Of a DNA stretch of 64,000 nt, positions 9,420-19,572 are shown piece by piece. The position numbers and the translations under genes are program-made. Below the pieces are notes generated by a model, which saw only the letters and a program-made list of their open reading frames with translations, did not search any database and was not told where the DNA came from. The stretch's first letter is position 1; each line of letters begins with the position of its first letter. The stretch comes from Rosenbergiella metrosideri (GTDB lineage: Bacteria; Pseudomonadota; Gammaproteobacteria; Enterobacterales; Enterobacteriaceae): NCBI RefSeq assembly GCF_022602565.1, contig NZ_JALBCV010000012.1:1-64000 (forward strand). Reading direction: 5' to 3'.

Positions 9420-11255
9420 TTAGCGCAGGGCGGCGGTAAGTCCACTACGGCGGGAAGTCTGATTCAGGATGGCTCGATTAAGAATTACCGCCTCGCCATA
9501 CAGCGTTAACTGCGATTTCGCTCGAGTAATCGCGGTATAAATTAGTTCACGTGAGAGGACAGGGCTAAACTGGCGGGGTAACACCAGTGCGGTATGGGTA
9601 AATTCAGATCCTTGTGATTTATGCACGGTCATCGCCCAAGCCGTTTCATGGGCAGGTAACCGTGAAGGCTGTACCGCACGGAGTTCACCATCCGGCAGTT
9701 GAAAGTACACTTTTAGCTGCTGGTCGCTATCCAATAAGGTAATCCCTACATCACCATTAAATAATCCGAGTCCACTGTCGTTACGAGTGATCATTATTGG
9801 TCGTCCAACATAATCTTGTTGCGAAGAGACAGAGAGCAGTCCCCGTTGCCGTAAGGCGGTCTCAATACTCTGGTTTAGCCCTTTGACCCCGAAAGCGCCT
9901 TCGCGAAGGGCACAGAGCAGCTGGTAATGTGAAAATTGTGCAACAATTTGTTGCGGCGTATCCCCCCGTGCAATCGAGGTTAAAAACGGCTGGTACCCTT
10001 CACAGACTTCATGCAATAAGGTTCGCCAGTCGCCCTCATCGGCCAATCCACGCCAATGGATATCAGCAAGATCCGCACTTAACAGCGCTTGTGTCTGTGA
10101 GGTCTCACCTTGATTGACCGCCCTCGCAAGCTGACCAATTCCAGATTTCGCATCGAATCGATAGCTATGTTTCAGTAGGCAAATATTATCCCGCAATTGA
10201 GGGGCTTGCGGCGACTCTGCACCGTCAACGGTACAACCGGTAAGGCGTGATAACTGCGCTGCACGCGCCACACTAAAACCATACTCCGCACAGCGGCAGA
10301 TATCCCCGAGAACCGCCCCCGCCTCAACGGAAGCAAGTTGGTCGCGGTCACCCAAGAAAATAACCCGTGCCTGTTCAGGGAGTGCGGCAATCAAGTTCGC
10401 CATCATGGTCAGATCGACCATCGAGGCTTCATCAACGATCAAAATATCCAGATGGAGCGGGTTGTGCGCATGATAACGCAGCTGCCGTGTTGTCGCTTGC
10501 GCCCCCAATAAACGGTGAAGGGTGGTTGCTTCTCGAGGAAAACATTGGCGAACCGTTTCATCAACCTCTAAGGCAAGCAATGCCTTGCCCAATGATTCGG
10601 TTAATCGCGCCGCCGCTTTTCCTGTCGGTGCCGCCATTTGGATCCGTAACTTTGACGGGCTTAACTGGATCATCGCCGCCAACAGTTTGGCTACCGTGGT
10701 CGTTTTGCCAGTCCCCGGTCCGCCTGAAATGATCGCGTGACGCGCCGTCAAGGCGACCGCAGCAGCCACTTTTTGATCATTACGCGCTGACGATCCGAAT
10801 AATTGATCGAGGATGTGTCGCGCCTGCTCTTCATCCTTTAACTGCTGTTCCGGCAATGCGTTAAAGAACGTCGCGACCTGTTGCTCTTGGTGCCACGCTC
10901 GCTGAAGGTAAAGCTGCTGATCGACTAAACACAATGGCCCTATCTGCGTCGCCGAGGAGAGCGCGGACCATGCGGCAAGCTGGCCCTGCCACCCCTGCGC
11001 GTTCTCCGGTGCTTGGCATAATTGCCAGAGTTGCTGAGCGGCTATCCGCTGCGCCCCTGTCCATAAGGCGTCCGGGGTTAATGCAGCCAACGGCAGACAG
11101 ACATGCCCCTCACCGGCACTGGCGCTAACGCAAGCCGCTGCCAGGAAATAGTCTGGCCGATCGCCCTCACACAGCAGTCGAGCAAATTGCAGATCAACTG
11201 AACGAAACAACTGTGTGGCGTGAGCGTAGGCAATCACCTCATCAATAGGATGCAT
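9420..11255 (-). CDS. recD: Exonuclease V (RecBCD) alpha subunit, RecD helicase
   Basis: The 5'-3' superfamily 1B helicase motor of RecBCD, which processes double-strand breaks and degrades foreign linear DNA. It has 611 residues (E. coli 608). The Walker A motif GGPGTGKTTT is near residue 180, motif II reads DEASMVD, and the C-terminal motifs include WAMTVHKSQGSEF and YTAITRAK. Its start overlaps the end of recB by 14 bp, indicating coupled translation in a recC-recB-recD operon. It ends facing argA. Confidence 0.96.
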   Translation of the reverse strand: MHPIDEVIAYAHATQLFRSVDLQFARLLCEGDRPDYFLAAACVSASAGEGHVCLPLAALTPDALWTGAQRIAAQQLWQLCQAPENAQGWQGQLAAWSALSSATQIGPLCLVDQQLYLQRAWHQEQQVATFFNALPEQQLKDEEQARHILDQLFGSSARNDQKVAAAVALTARHAIISGGPGTGKTTTVAKLLAAMIQLSPSKLRIQMAAPTGKAAARLTESLGKALLALEVDETVRQCFPREATTLHRLLGAQATTRQLRYHAHNPLHLDILIVDEASMVDLTMMANLIAALPEQARVIFLGDRDQLASVEAGAVLGDICRCAEYGFSVARAAQLSRLTGCTVDGAESPQAPQLRDNICLLKHSYRFDAKSGIGQLARAVNQGETSQTQALLSADLADIHWRGLADEGDWRTLLHEVCEGYQPFLTSIARGDTPQQIVAQFSHYQLLCALREGAFGVKGLNQSIETALRQRGLLSVSSQQDYVGRPIMITRNDSGLGLFNGDVGITLLDSDQQLKVYFQLPDGELRAVQPSRLPAHETAWAMTVHKSQGSEFTHTALVLPRQFSPVLSRELIYTAITRAKSQLTLYGEAVILNRAILNQTSRRSGLTAALR

Positions 11256-14200
11256 TGAACTCTTCCTCTTGGCTGAATAAACGGTCTAACTGTTCGATCA
11301 ATGCAGCGGGGGGGCGTGTGTAATAGATACCATTTCCAGGGAGATCATCAGCCATTCCCCGTAAAAAGAGGTAATAGACCCCCCCGAAGTGCTGTTCATA
11401 ATCGTAATGAGGTAGACGATGGCGCAAATAGCGGTGTAAGGCTAAGGTATACAATTGATATTGGAAGTCATAGCGATGCTCAACCATCGCCCCTTCCATA
11501 GCCTGTTGGGTATAGGCCTGACTGTCACCGCCTAGCCAATTCGATTTGTAATCGGCAATGTAATATTTCCCCTGCCAACGAAACACAAGATCGATAAAGC
11601 CCTTCAACATTCCTTGAACTTCCGAGAAAATCAGATTCGCCGCCTGTGCTGACAAAGGATCAAAACGCTTAATACAGGTATCCAGCCGGGTGGCATTCAG
11701 TGGCTGTTCGACCGGGATCCAAAACTCCATTTCGATCAAACGATCGCTGCGGCTGATCGTCGACAGCGATGTTTCGGCGCCGGGGAGTTGTTGCGCTAAA
11801 ACGCGCGCGATCCACCCCTGCACCACTGGCGCCCACGCCTCTTCATAGCCCCAAGCGACTAACTGTTCTGTTACCCACTGTACGTCTGGGCATGCGCTAA
11901 AATCCAGATTTTCGAAAAGGTGATGTAAAAAAGTACCGGGGGCGGCACCTTTCGGAAATTGATGTACCGTCGACAGCGGCGAAAGCTCGTCACTCCTCTC
12001 AGTAATCACTTCGACATCAAACCCTGGCACATACAACTGCCGACTGCTGGCATGATGCGTCAAGGCGGAATAACTGGTGACACGCCAATTATCCTGGAGT
12101 GATCGCTGTAAGACTTTCGCCGTGACCTCTGTCGAGTCTACAGCCTCGGTTTGATAGGGGGTAGAGGGCGAGTCACTTGCTAGCACGACTTCACACTCAC
12201 TGTCCGCCATCGTTGCCAACGCCTCCGCCAACTGTTCTGCGGTTGCGGCGTTACCTTGTTGTACCAAATAGCCTATAGCACTGTGCTCCAGCTCAGTAGG
12301 CCCTAGATATTTACGTTTACGATAGAATAACGGTGCAATACCAATACTGCAGTGCCAAATCGCACGCGTTAAGGCTACGTAGAGCAAGCGTAAATCCTCT
12401 GCCAGCCGTTCTTCTTCCGCTAGCGCTAGGCTCTCTTCATCTCCCTGCAAATCGAGCACCGCCGAGAAATGTTCGCGGTCGTGGTAAAGTGGTTGCTTCG
12501 TTTCTCGATAGCTCGCAATGAAAGGCAACCAAACAAGCGGATACTCTAAGCCTTTGGACTTGTGGATTGTGACGATTTGCACAAGATCGCGATCGCTCTC
12601 TAAACGTAATTGCTGGCTACGGGCATTATCATCCGGTTGATCCACTTGCTGAGCGAAGAAACGCAGTAAGCCATGGGGGGTATCATGTTCAGCAGAGGCC
12701 GTTTGCAATAGTTCACTGACGTGCATTAAATCTGTCAGGCGCCGTTCGCCACGCGTGCTCGACAACACATTTTCCGCTAGACCGTAATCGTGCAATATTT
12801 GCCGAAACATCGGTAAGAAGCCGAATTTACGCCATTGCTGCTGCCATTCAGTAAACTGATCGGTCAGCGCATCCCATTGGCCACTGTCATGGTTCAGCGC
12901 TTCGATTTGAACCGCTGAATAACCGAGTAGCTGAGTGGCTAACGCAGTGCGTAAGAGTGACTCTTGCTGAGGATGTAAAATGGCGTCTAAAACCCAGAGC
13001 AACTCTTGTGCCTCGACCGTCTGGTAGACGCTATCGCGACTCGAGAGATACACCGATGCAATACCGAGATGTTGCAACGCATCGCGGATTAAGCTTGCTT
13101 CACGACGACTCCGTACCAGCACCGTAATATCCGCGGCACTGACGCTGCGGCGTGTCTCACCTCTGACTAACCAAGCCTGCTGCTGCTGACCGGCTGTCAG
13201 CCATTGCGCGATATCATTAGCGCAATACTGCGCCATCGTCTGCTGATAGTCCGAGACATTGCACCCCTCGCCCTCCTTGAGCCACCAGCGCATCGCCGGT
13301 TGCTGTTTACCCTCTCGCCATACACTGAGGGACTGATTGCTCGGGGCAGAGGCGACCGGTAAAAAAGGAATATCGGCAAAAAGGAAGGGATATTCTACCC
13401 GTTGAAAGAGTCGATTAACGGTTTCGACCATTCCAGGGGAAGATCGCCAGTTAGTATGCAGCGAATAGTGATCCGTAACCTCATCCCGGGCTTTAATGTA
13501 GGTAAAAATATCTGCGCCACGAAACGCATAGATCGCCTGCTTAGGATCGCCAATAAGCAGCAAAGCCGTGTCGGAGGGTTGCGCGTAAATACGGCTAAAA
13601 ATCCGGTATTGAGTCGGATCGGTATCTTGGAATTCATCCACCATGGCGACCGGATAACGCTGCCGGATCGCCTCAGCAAGCGTTTCACCCTGTGGAGTTT
13701 GAAGACCCCGATCAAGCTTGGTTAAAAGATCGTCGAAACTGAGTAGCGCATAGCGCTCCTTCTCTTGCTGTAGGTTTGCGCGGATATCATGTAGCGCTAA
13801 GGTTACCAGCGGCTCATACAGCGAGATGGGGGTCGCAAGAAAATGGTCTATCGCCTCGAAAATCGGCTGTTGAGGCGCTCGCCCTTTTTTGGTTTTGGCG
13901 ACTAACTGTGCTTGGCCAAATTTTTCCAGCTCTTTCTGCGGAAGCTGATAACCGGTATCGTCACTTTCTGCCCAGAGTGTTATGGCATTGATCCAGTTAG
14001 GCACATGTAACGAAGAATAACTGCGTTTATCGACATCAGAGTCCATTACCCACTGATAGACCTCGGCAGAGACCTCACGCCATTGCTGTTTCATCGCCAG
14101 GATCCGACGGCAATTCTCATGATGACAGGCAGTTAACTCTTGCATAGGCTGTGGGCGTTTTAGTTGCGGGATATCGCCCTGCAACCATGCTTTAACGGAG

Positions 14201-14790
14201 TGAAGAAGATGCTCAGGGCCACTAAACAGCGCCATAACCTCTTGAGCTATCGCCTCCTCTAACGGATAGCAATAGCGCCGCCAAAAATCCTCTGCCGCTT
14301 GCCGTAACAGTTGTTGTTCATCTTCCAAAAGCTGTTGTTGGAACAACATCCCCGACTCGAAGGCATTAAGATTGAGCATCCGCTGACAAAAGCCATGAAT
14401 CGTATAAATCGCCGATTCATCCATCTGCCTTTCGGCTAATAACAGAATCATCGCGGCTTGCGCTTTATCGTCGATTTCCGCCAACAGTTGGCCCATTACC
14501 GGATGGTCGGAATGACCCCGAATACAGGCAATACGTAACTGATGGATATTGTCACGTATACGTCCCCGAAGCTCTTCAGTGGCTGCTTCGGTAAAGGTCA
14601 CCACTAAAATTTCTTCCACCGATAATAATCGCGACCACGCGTTATCTTTGCCTAATCCTAACAACAGCCGTAAATAAAGGATGGCAAGGGTGAAGGTTTT
14701 GCCTGTTCCCGCGGAGGCTTCAATCAATCGTTGCCCCTGGAGTGGGAGCATAAAGGGATCCAAAATCCTTGATGATGAAGGATGACTCAT
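11242..14790 (-). CDS. recB: Exonuclease V (RecBCD) beta subunit, RecB helicase-nuclease
   Basis: The 3'-5' UvrD-type helicase and nuclease subunit of RecBCD, 1182 residues (E. coli 1180). The Walker A motif EASAGTGKTFT is near residue 25, motif II is MVDEFQDTD, a later helicase motif is HKSKGLEYPLV, and the C-terminal nuclease active site is KGFIDLVF with YYIADYKSN. It loads RecA after Chi recognition. Its ATG overlaps the recC stop (ATGA) by 4 bp. In E. coli the protease gene ptrA separates recC and recB; here nothing lies between them. Confidence 0.97.
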   Translation of the reverse strand: MSHPSSSRILDPFMLPLQGQRLIEASAGTGKTFTLAILYLRLLLGLGKDNAWSRLLSVEEILVVTFTEAATEELRGRIRDNIHQLRIACIRGHSDHPVMGQLLAEIDDKAQAAMILLLAERQMDESAIYTIHGFCQRMLNLNAFESGMLFQQQLLEDEQQLLRQAAEDFWRRYCYPLEEAIAQEVMALFSGPEHLLHSVKAWLQGDIPQLKRPQPMQELTACHHENCRRILAMKQQWREVSAEVYQWVMDSDVDKRSYSSLHVPNWINAITLWAESDDTGYQLPQKELEKFGQAQLVAKTKKGRAPQQPIFEAIDHFLATPISLYEPLVTLALHDIRANLQQEKERYALLSFDDLLTKLDRGLQTPQGETLAEAIRQRYPVAMVDEFQDTDPTQYRIFSRIYAQPSDTALLLIGDPKQAIYAFRGADIFTYIKARDEVTDHYSLHTNWRSSPGMVETVNRLFQRVEYPFLFADIPFLPVASAPSNQSLSVWREGKQQPAMRWWLKEGEGCNVSDYQQTMAQYCANDIAQWLTAGQQQQAWLVRGETRRSVSAADITVLVRSRREASLIRDALQHLGIASVYLSSRDSVYQTVEAQELLWVLDAILHPQQESLLRTALATQLLGYSAVQIEALNHDSGQWDALTDQFTEWQQQWRKFGFLPMFRQILHDYGLAENVLSSTRGERRLTDLMHVSELLQTASAEHDTPHGLLRFFAQQVDQPDDNARSQQLRLESDRDLVQIVTIHKSKGLEYPLVWLPFIASYRETKQPLYHDREHFSAVLDLQGDEESLALAEEERLAEDLRLLYVALTRAIWHCSIGIAPLFYRKRKYLGPTELEHSAIGYLVQQGNAATAEQLAEALATMADSECEVVLASDSPSTPYQTEAVDSTEVTAKVLQRSLQDNWRVTSYSALTHHASSRQLYVPGFDVEVITERSDELSPLSTVHQFPKGAAPGTFLHHLFENLDFSACPDVQWVTEQLVAWGYEEAWAPVVQGWIARVLAQQLPGAETSLSTISRSDRLIEMEFWIPVEQPLNATRLDTCIKRFDPLSAQAANLIFSEVQGMLKGFIDLVFRWQGKYYIADYKSNWLGGDSQAYTQQAMEGAMVEHRYDFQYQLYTLALHRYLRHRLPHYDYEQHFGGVYYLFLRGMADDLPGNGIYYTRPPAALIEQLDRLFSQEEEFNASY

Positions 14791-17700
14791 GCTACTTCCT
14801 CCGAAGTCTCTGGGCTATGGGCCTGTAAAACCGGTAAATACCAACACTCAGCTTGCTGACAAATGGCCGTCACCTGTTCGGCGGTTAATTGTGGCGCTAA
14901 ACGTTGTAGGTAGGGATCGCTTCCCTCTCCATCCATCAAATAGCCTTCGTGCCATGCGCTATGCAGTCGTTGCAAGGCGCGGCTTTGCGTACTTTCCTGC
15001 CAATCAATGACCGGAGGTTGGCTATTTTTAAGTAAGCTAGCTTGTAACCATCCACCGCCACTCTCTTTTAATAACCAGAGTGGCTCGGCCATGCCTTGGT
15101 AATAGCCCTGCATCATTCTTTCCAGTTCTGCCTTCGCCTGACCGATAGGCAGCGGTAAAAAACGCCAGCTGGTCTCGTCCCGACCATATAATCGGCTGGT
15201 TCCCTGGCCGCCCATCGCACAATAGAAAAGATGTTCAATCCATAACAGTAATCCATCAGTTAGATTGAGCTTACCGGGGCGCCAGCGCAGTAAGCCATCG
15301 GCCTGGACCTGAGGCAACCATCCCACAACCCGGGTTTCCAGTAGCATCAGATCCACTTCAAGGCTATGGGTGGCATGGCGTTGGGCCACCACCGTATCGG
15401 CAATTTTCTCCATCTCCGCGCATTGGCGCTGCCAGATAAGTCGGCCGTAAGCCCCATAAGGCAATTGCCCTGATAAACGATAATGGCGATAGAGCTTCTC
15501 AGCGGGCTGTTGTTCGATCAAGGTATTAAGCAATCGCTGATTAAGCTGATACCGAGTGAGATTATCATGAATAAAGGGTTCGCTCTCCGGCAGGCCCACC
15601 TCTTCACGCTGGAAATAGACGCCTAAGCGCCGAGTAAACCAGGCACGAATCGGGTGCCGCCAAAAACTGGCAAAGGTATTAAGAGTGAGCTCTTCCGGTA
15701 CACAAGGCGCTAACGGCTGTGAAAAGAGCGGCTGTGGTGTCCCTTCACGGTTTGCCGCCGCGGTCCATTGCTGGGCAAAGGAGTGCCAAGGATTCTGTTC
15801 ACTGAAATTTTCACTCGAAAATGGGGTACGGGCTTGGGCTAAAACCAGATGTTGCTGGATACGCCGCGCGCTCTCATCAACATCACACTGCGCATCACCC
15901 TCGAGGTAAAAACTCTGCCCGATATATTCCAACAACTCCGTGACCAAGACCGAAGCAAGGCGAGGCTGATTGTCTTGTATCGATCGCCCGACATAGCTGA
16001 CATAAAAATAGTCCTGTGCCGAGGTAAGGGCTTCTAGGAACAGATAGCGGTCATCATCTCGGCGGTTTCTATCCCCTTTTCGCGGTTGCTTGGGCATGAG
16101 ATCAAATCCCGAAGGCAGTAAAGTGCGCGGGTAGACCCCATCATTCATTCCCAACAGACAGACTACTTTAAAAGGAATGGAACGCATCGGCATTAACGTA
16201 CAGAAGTTCACCTGCCCCGCTAAGAATCGCTGACTAATACGCTGTTGTTCAAGCCTACCACGTAATTCATCACGTAAGAGTGTCATCGGGATAGGTTGCG
16301 TATACTGTGCCGTAATCCCTTCTTGGATCACCTTACGCCACTGTTCGTGAATCACTTCCAAGGCCGCTTGGCTCTCCGCATCGCCAATAAAAAAACGTTC
16401 AGTTAATTGACGACAATAGGGTAACCACTCTTCCAGCGTATAAGATTGGGTAAGTCGTTCACGCCATTCACTAAGCGCCGCGAGAAACTCTGCCAATTGA
16501 CCGGCCAACTCCCCCATTAAGCCTGCACTTTCATCGAACGGCAATATACCTTGCCAATCGCCTAGCGTACTGTCCATAGCGACCCCGAGTAACATACGCT
16601 GGATCCCGAACTGCCAAGTATGTTGACCCGTGACGGGAAGTGCCAGATTGGCGACGCTTTCGTCATCTAAGCCCCAACGTATGCCCGATTCTACAACCCA
16701 ATGACGCAGGCGCTGTAGCTGTTCTTCCGTAATAGCAAAGCGTTCCGCCAGCGCGGGCACTTCGAGAAGTGACAAGACCTGTTCTGAGGTAAAGCGACTA
16801 TCAGGTAGCATCAGTAACTGAATAAAGGCTTGAATCACCGGATGGGCGTGACTGGCACTGCGGTCCGAGATAGAAAAAGGCAAATAAGCGTCATTGTTCG
16901 CTCTTGAGAAAGCCGCTTGAATATAGGGGGTATAACTATCGATATCGGCAACCATCACGATGATATCGCGTGGACTGAGCTGAGTATCCTGATCGAGCAG
17001 CGTAAGAAGGTAGTCCCGCAGTACCTCAACTTCACGCTGTGCATTATGACAACTGCTAACGGTGATTGAGCGATCATCGTGCGCCATGGGGCGTTTAGTC
17101 GTGCTCGTCATAAACTGTTCAGCATTCAGTCCAACTACCGAATGATCTTCCAGCAGCAGAATGTCTTGCTGCAACTGCGAAAGCAGATGGGTAGGCTCGC
17201 TCTCCACAAAGGCATGGATCTCATCATTCACACTTTCCATCTGCGCAAGCAGATAGAGATTATCACGCCCTTGCCGTCCCCATGAGGCCAGCAAAGGATT
17301 AGGAAGCGCCTGTTCCCCCGCCTCGCTGAAAAGCTGTGGCGCCATCTCTGGTGCTTTAAATAAAGGCCGCTGCTCCCCCGTTTCCTGCCACTGTTGCTGT
17401 TTCAGTGCATAGACCTTACGTCGCCGAGTCAGCAGTCGAGCAAGAAATGCTCGATCTTGAATATCTCCCCAATAGTGTTGGCAGGGATTGGTAAAAAGTA
17501 GGTGGATTTCACAGTGTCGGCCTAAGGCTTCAAGCGCCTGCAGATAGATAGGCGGTAAGGAGGAGATCCCACAAATAAATACGCGTTTAGGTAACACCGC
17601 ATCAAGCGTATCGTGCGCGAGACGCTGAATAAATCGTTGATAGAGATTAGCACGATGCCATTCAGGTTGGCCGATCTGCGCCGTATAATTAACTAAAGCT

Positions 17701-18215
17701 TGCCAAAGTGGCGCTTGCCATTCTTGGGCACTGCCTAATTCGGCGACTCGCTCCCCTTGCTGCCATAACGCCAACCAGTCGGGACGATAAACGAGGTAGT
17801 GGTCAAAAAGGTCGGCAACTTGGGCACAGAGTTGGTAGAGCTTACGTGGATCACCCTCCTCGGCAAGGTAATCACTCAATACCTGGAAGGCTGGCTCCTC
17901 GCGTAAGGAAGGCATCAGGTGCATCAGTTTCCAACTCATCGCGCTTTTGGTGAAAGCACTTTCAGCAGGAATATTAGGTAATACCGCGACAAACATCTGC
18001 CAAATAAAGGTCGCCGGCAACGGGAAGCTGATGTTGGCAGCAATGCGCGATTGGAAGCCAGAGGCTAATTCCATCTGTAGCCATTGCGCCATGCCTGGAC
18101 TTTGCACTAACACCACTTCCTGCTCTAAAGGATCAGGCAGTGGGTCATTCTCCATTATTGAGGTGACCAGATCTTTTAATAAATCAAGACGATTTGAATG
18201 CCAAACTCGAAACAT
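14787..18215 (-). CDS. recC: Exonuclease V (RecBCD) gamma subunit, RecC
   Basis: The Chi-recognition subunit of RecBCD, with an inactivated helicase fold that splits the duplex and scans the 3' strand for Chi. It has 1142 residues from the chosen start (E. coli 1122). Recognisable blocks are the N-terminal FRVWHSNRLD, MAQWLQMELA, FICGISSLPP, MVADIDSY, RFLAGQVNFCTLMPMRSIPFK and the RGDRNRRDDDRYLF-like stretch. The start at 18215 is preferred over the GTG/ATG 18 bp upstream because AAGAGG precedes it by 5 bp and it matches the E. coli N-terminus (MLRVYHSNRLD). It leads the recC-recB-recD operon. Confidence 0.96.
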   Translation of the reverse strand: MFRVWHSNRLDLLKDLVTSIMENDPLPDPLEQEVVLVQSPGMAQWLQMELASGFQSRIAANISFPLPATFIWQMFVAVLPNIPAESAFTKSAMSWKLMHLMPSLREEPAFQVLSDYLAEEGDPRKLYQLCAQVADLFDHYLVYRPDWLALWQQGERVAELGSAQEWQAPLWQALVNYTAQIGQPEWHRANLYQRFIQRLAHDTLDAVLPKRVFICGISSLPPIYLQALEALGRHCEIHLLFTNPCQHYWGDIQDRAFLARLLTRRRKVYALKQQQWQETGEQRPLFKAPEMAPQLFSEAGEQALPNPLLASWGRQGRDNLYLLAQMESVNDEIHAFVESEPTHLLSQLQQDILLLEDHSVVGLNAEQFMTSTTKRPMAHDDRSITVSSCHNAQREVEVLRDYLLTLLDQDTQLSPRDIIVMVADIDSYTPYIQAAFSRANNDAYLPFSISDRSASHAHPVIQAFIQLLMLPDSRFTSEQVLSLLEVPALAERFAITEEQLQRLRHWVVESGIRWGLDDESVANLALPVTGQHTWQFGIQRMLLGVAMDSTLGDWQGILPFDESAGLMGELAGQLAEFLAALSEWRERLTQSYTLEEWLPYCRQLTERFFIGDAESQAALEVIHEQWRKVIQEGITAQYTQPIPMTLLRDELRGRLEQQRISQRFLAGQVNFCTLMPMRSIPFKVVCLLGMNDGVYPRTLLPSGFDLMPKQPRKGDRNRRDDDRYLFLEALTSAQDYFYVSYVGRSIQDNQPRLASVLVTELLEYIGQSFYLEGDAQCDVDESARRIQQHLVLAQARTPFSSENFSEQNPWHSFAQQWTAAANREGTPQPLFSQPLAPCVPEELTLNTFASFWRHPIRAWFTRRLGVYFQREEVGLPESEPFIHDNLTRYQLNQRLLNTLIEQQPAEKLYRHYRLSGQLPYGAYGRLIWQRQCAEMEKIADTVVAQRHATHSLEVDLMLLETRVVGWLPQVQADGLLRWRPGKLNLTDGLLLWIEHLFYCAMGGQGTSRLYGRDETSWRFLPLPIGQAKAELERMMQGYYQGMAEPLWLLKESGGGWLQASLLKNSQPPVIDWQESTQSRALQRLHSAWHEGYLMDGEGSDPYLQRLAPQLTAEQVTAICQQAECWYLPVLQAHSPETSEEVA

Positions 18216-18290
18216 AGTGACCTCTTTTCCCACATCCTAGTGCCGCAGTATACCTTGCCTCGCCCTTAATCACGACCTGCGGATACGATT

Positions 18291-18665
18291 CTACGGGCAG
18301 CGTAAACGCTGTAGAGACTGTGGCGAACGATCCGCGTCTTGCCAAGTTACTCGCTGCCAATAGCAACCGTTCATTGCCGCAATTCGTTGTTCTTCAATGG
18401 TGCGGCTAGGCTGCTCACTGCCCTCTAGCTTCTGTGCTAATTGCTGCCATACTTCGCGCCGTTGCCACAGCGTCTGTTCACTACGCTGCAAACTGCCCAT
18501 ATAGTGCAAAATCAGTAAGCTACTGATCGACAAGAGTGTTAGGGCCATCAGCACTTCAACTAGGCTTATCCCTTGGCAATAGTGCGCCGCACTGCTCGGC
18601 GGATAAGGGGCAGTCGTCAGTCCAACCGCGGGGGTGTCGCTGTAGACGCAAAGGTGGTCCCTCAT
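18291..18665 (-). CDS. ppdC: Prepilin-like protein PpdC
   Basis: A type IV pilin-like minor pseudopilin. The class III leader cleavage site G-ISLVEV is followed by a hydrophobic helix (LMALTLLSISSLLILHYM), then a short soluble domain rich in Q and R that ends in LRCP. E. coli PpdC (107 residues) shows the same end. The start is uncertain: 18665 is the nearest ATG upstream of the cleavage site and gives a long 36-residue leader; an alternative start codon nearer the cleavage glycine is possible. The gene overlaps the end of ygdB in another frame. It is the last gene of a four-gene pseudopilin cluster. Confidence 0.75.
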   Translation of the reverse strand: MRDHLCVYSDTPAVGLTTAPYPPSSAAHYCQGISLVEVLMALTLLSISSLLILHYMGSLQRSEQTLWQRREVWQQLAQKLEGSEQPSRTIEEQRIAAMNGCYWQRVTWQDADRSPQSLQRLRCP

Positions 18666-19014
18666 CGACAATAACCCTCTGCCAAAGTAACCACTCACTT
18701 TTTTCGGAAGTCCCTCGTAACCAACCTTCTGTTTTCGACGCTCGCCAGAAACAAACAGAAAAAGCGTTTGAGGGCGATAAAGGACATTGCCATCCTGATG
18801 CCGTCGACCACGAGTATGTGCGACCCCAAGCCAGCGCTGACTGAGCTTGATAGAACGCTTGATAATACGATTTCTCATCATTGACCTGCTGTGCCCCATA
18901 TCGAAGTGAATCATTCGTTAAACGTAAAACTCCACTGGCTAATGCCATTGTTAATAAAACCGTTAACAAGGTGACGTTGCCTTGTGATGCGGAAGAGAGT
19001 AATAGACGTTTCAT
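18556..19014 (-). CDS. ygdB: YgdB-family pseudopilin-cluster protein
   Basis: A 152-residue DUF2509-type protein (E. coli YgdB 135) with one N-terminal hydrophobic segment (VTLLTVLLTMALASGVL) and a soluble domain with the family pattern AQSALAWGR near residue 60 and HPRGWTDDCPLS near the C-terminus. It is thought to be the PilX/GspK-like component of the ppd minor pseudopilin set. It follows ppdB with no gap and overlaps ppdC. Confidence 0.85.
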   Translation of the reverse strand: MKRLLLSSASQGNVTLLTVLLTMALASGVLRLTNDSLRYGAQQVNDEKSYYQAFYQAQSALAWGRTYSWSTASGWQCPLSPSNAFSVCFWRASKTEGWLRGTSEKSEWLLWQRVIVDEGPPLRLQRHPRGWTDDCPLSAEQCGALLPRDKPS

Positions 19015-19572
19015 CTAATCATTCTCTCGATTAACTCGATGTTGGCGGCTAAGTATGTACTTACCTGCTTTCAGGGTTAGTTGAATATCAACCTGCTGAG
19101 CGAGTGCCTTCACACGAAAATCGATCACCTGTACTTGAGCGGGCTGAGTTAAACGCGACCACTGGCCAGTGCGACAATCAGCCCCCCCTCGCGCATACTC
19201 TATCGCCATCCCGTGATGTCGGTAGCCAAAATAGTCGCTATGTGAATGGCCGGGTCCTTCCCACTGACCATTGGCGTTATCGTCCCAGCGTAAAAGTAAA
19301 CACTTACCTTCGTCCTTTATCTCCATACTCACTGCGCCACAGTGATCACCTTGACAAAATCCCGCACGGCGGACGGCTTTCTCGATTAACAGGAGAAGGC
19401 GCTGTATTTCTTCTCGTACCCAGTAACGCTGCTCCATCGCCGCCGACTGTTGCCATAAAAGGGGTAACAAACGTTCAGCGCTGAGTAACAGTATCGCCCC
19501 AAGCGTTAGCGCGATGAGACTCTCAATCAGACTAAAGCCTTCTTGATGAGAGGTTATCAACTTCATTGGCAC
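19015..19572 (-). CDS. ppdB: Prepilin-like protein PpdB
   Basis: A 185-residue minor pseudopilin (E. coli 187). Class III leader with cleavage at EG-FSLIES, then a hydrophobic helix LIALTLGAILLLSA, and a PilW-type soluble domain with paired cysteines (RRAGFCQGDHCG) and an acidic DDNANGQW segment. It overlaps ppdA by 10 bp and is immediately followed by ygdB. Such pseudopilins need the prepilin peptidase of a type II secretion or type IV pilus system encoded elsewhere. Confidence 0.88.
   Translation of the reverse strand: MPMKLITSHQEGFSLIESLIALTLGAILLLSAERLLPLLWQQSAAMEQRYWVREEIQRLLLLIEKAVRRAGFCQGDHCGAVSMEIKDEGKCLLLRWDDNANGQWEGPGHSHSDYFGYRHHGMAIEYARGGADCRTGQWSRLTQPAQVQVIDFRVKALAQQVDIQLTLKAGKYILSRQHRVNREND

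Noticed and set aside
18666-18914. Long N-terminal part of the ppdC frame up to 18914
   Set aside because: It overlaps ygdB coding sequence and lacks any pilin feature; the leader must begin near the G-ISLVEV cleavage site.
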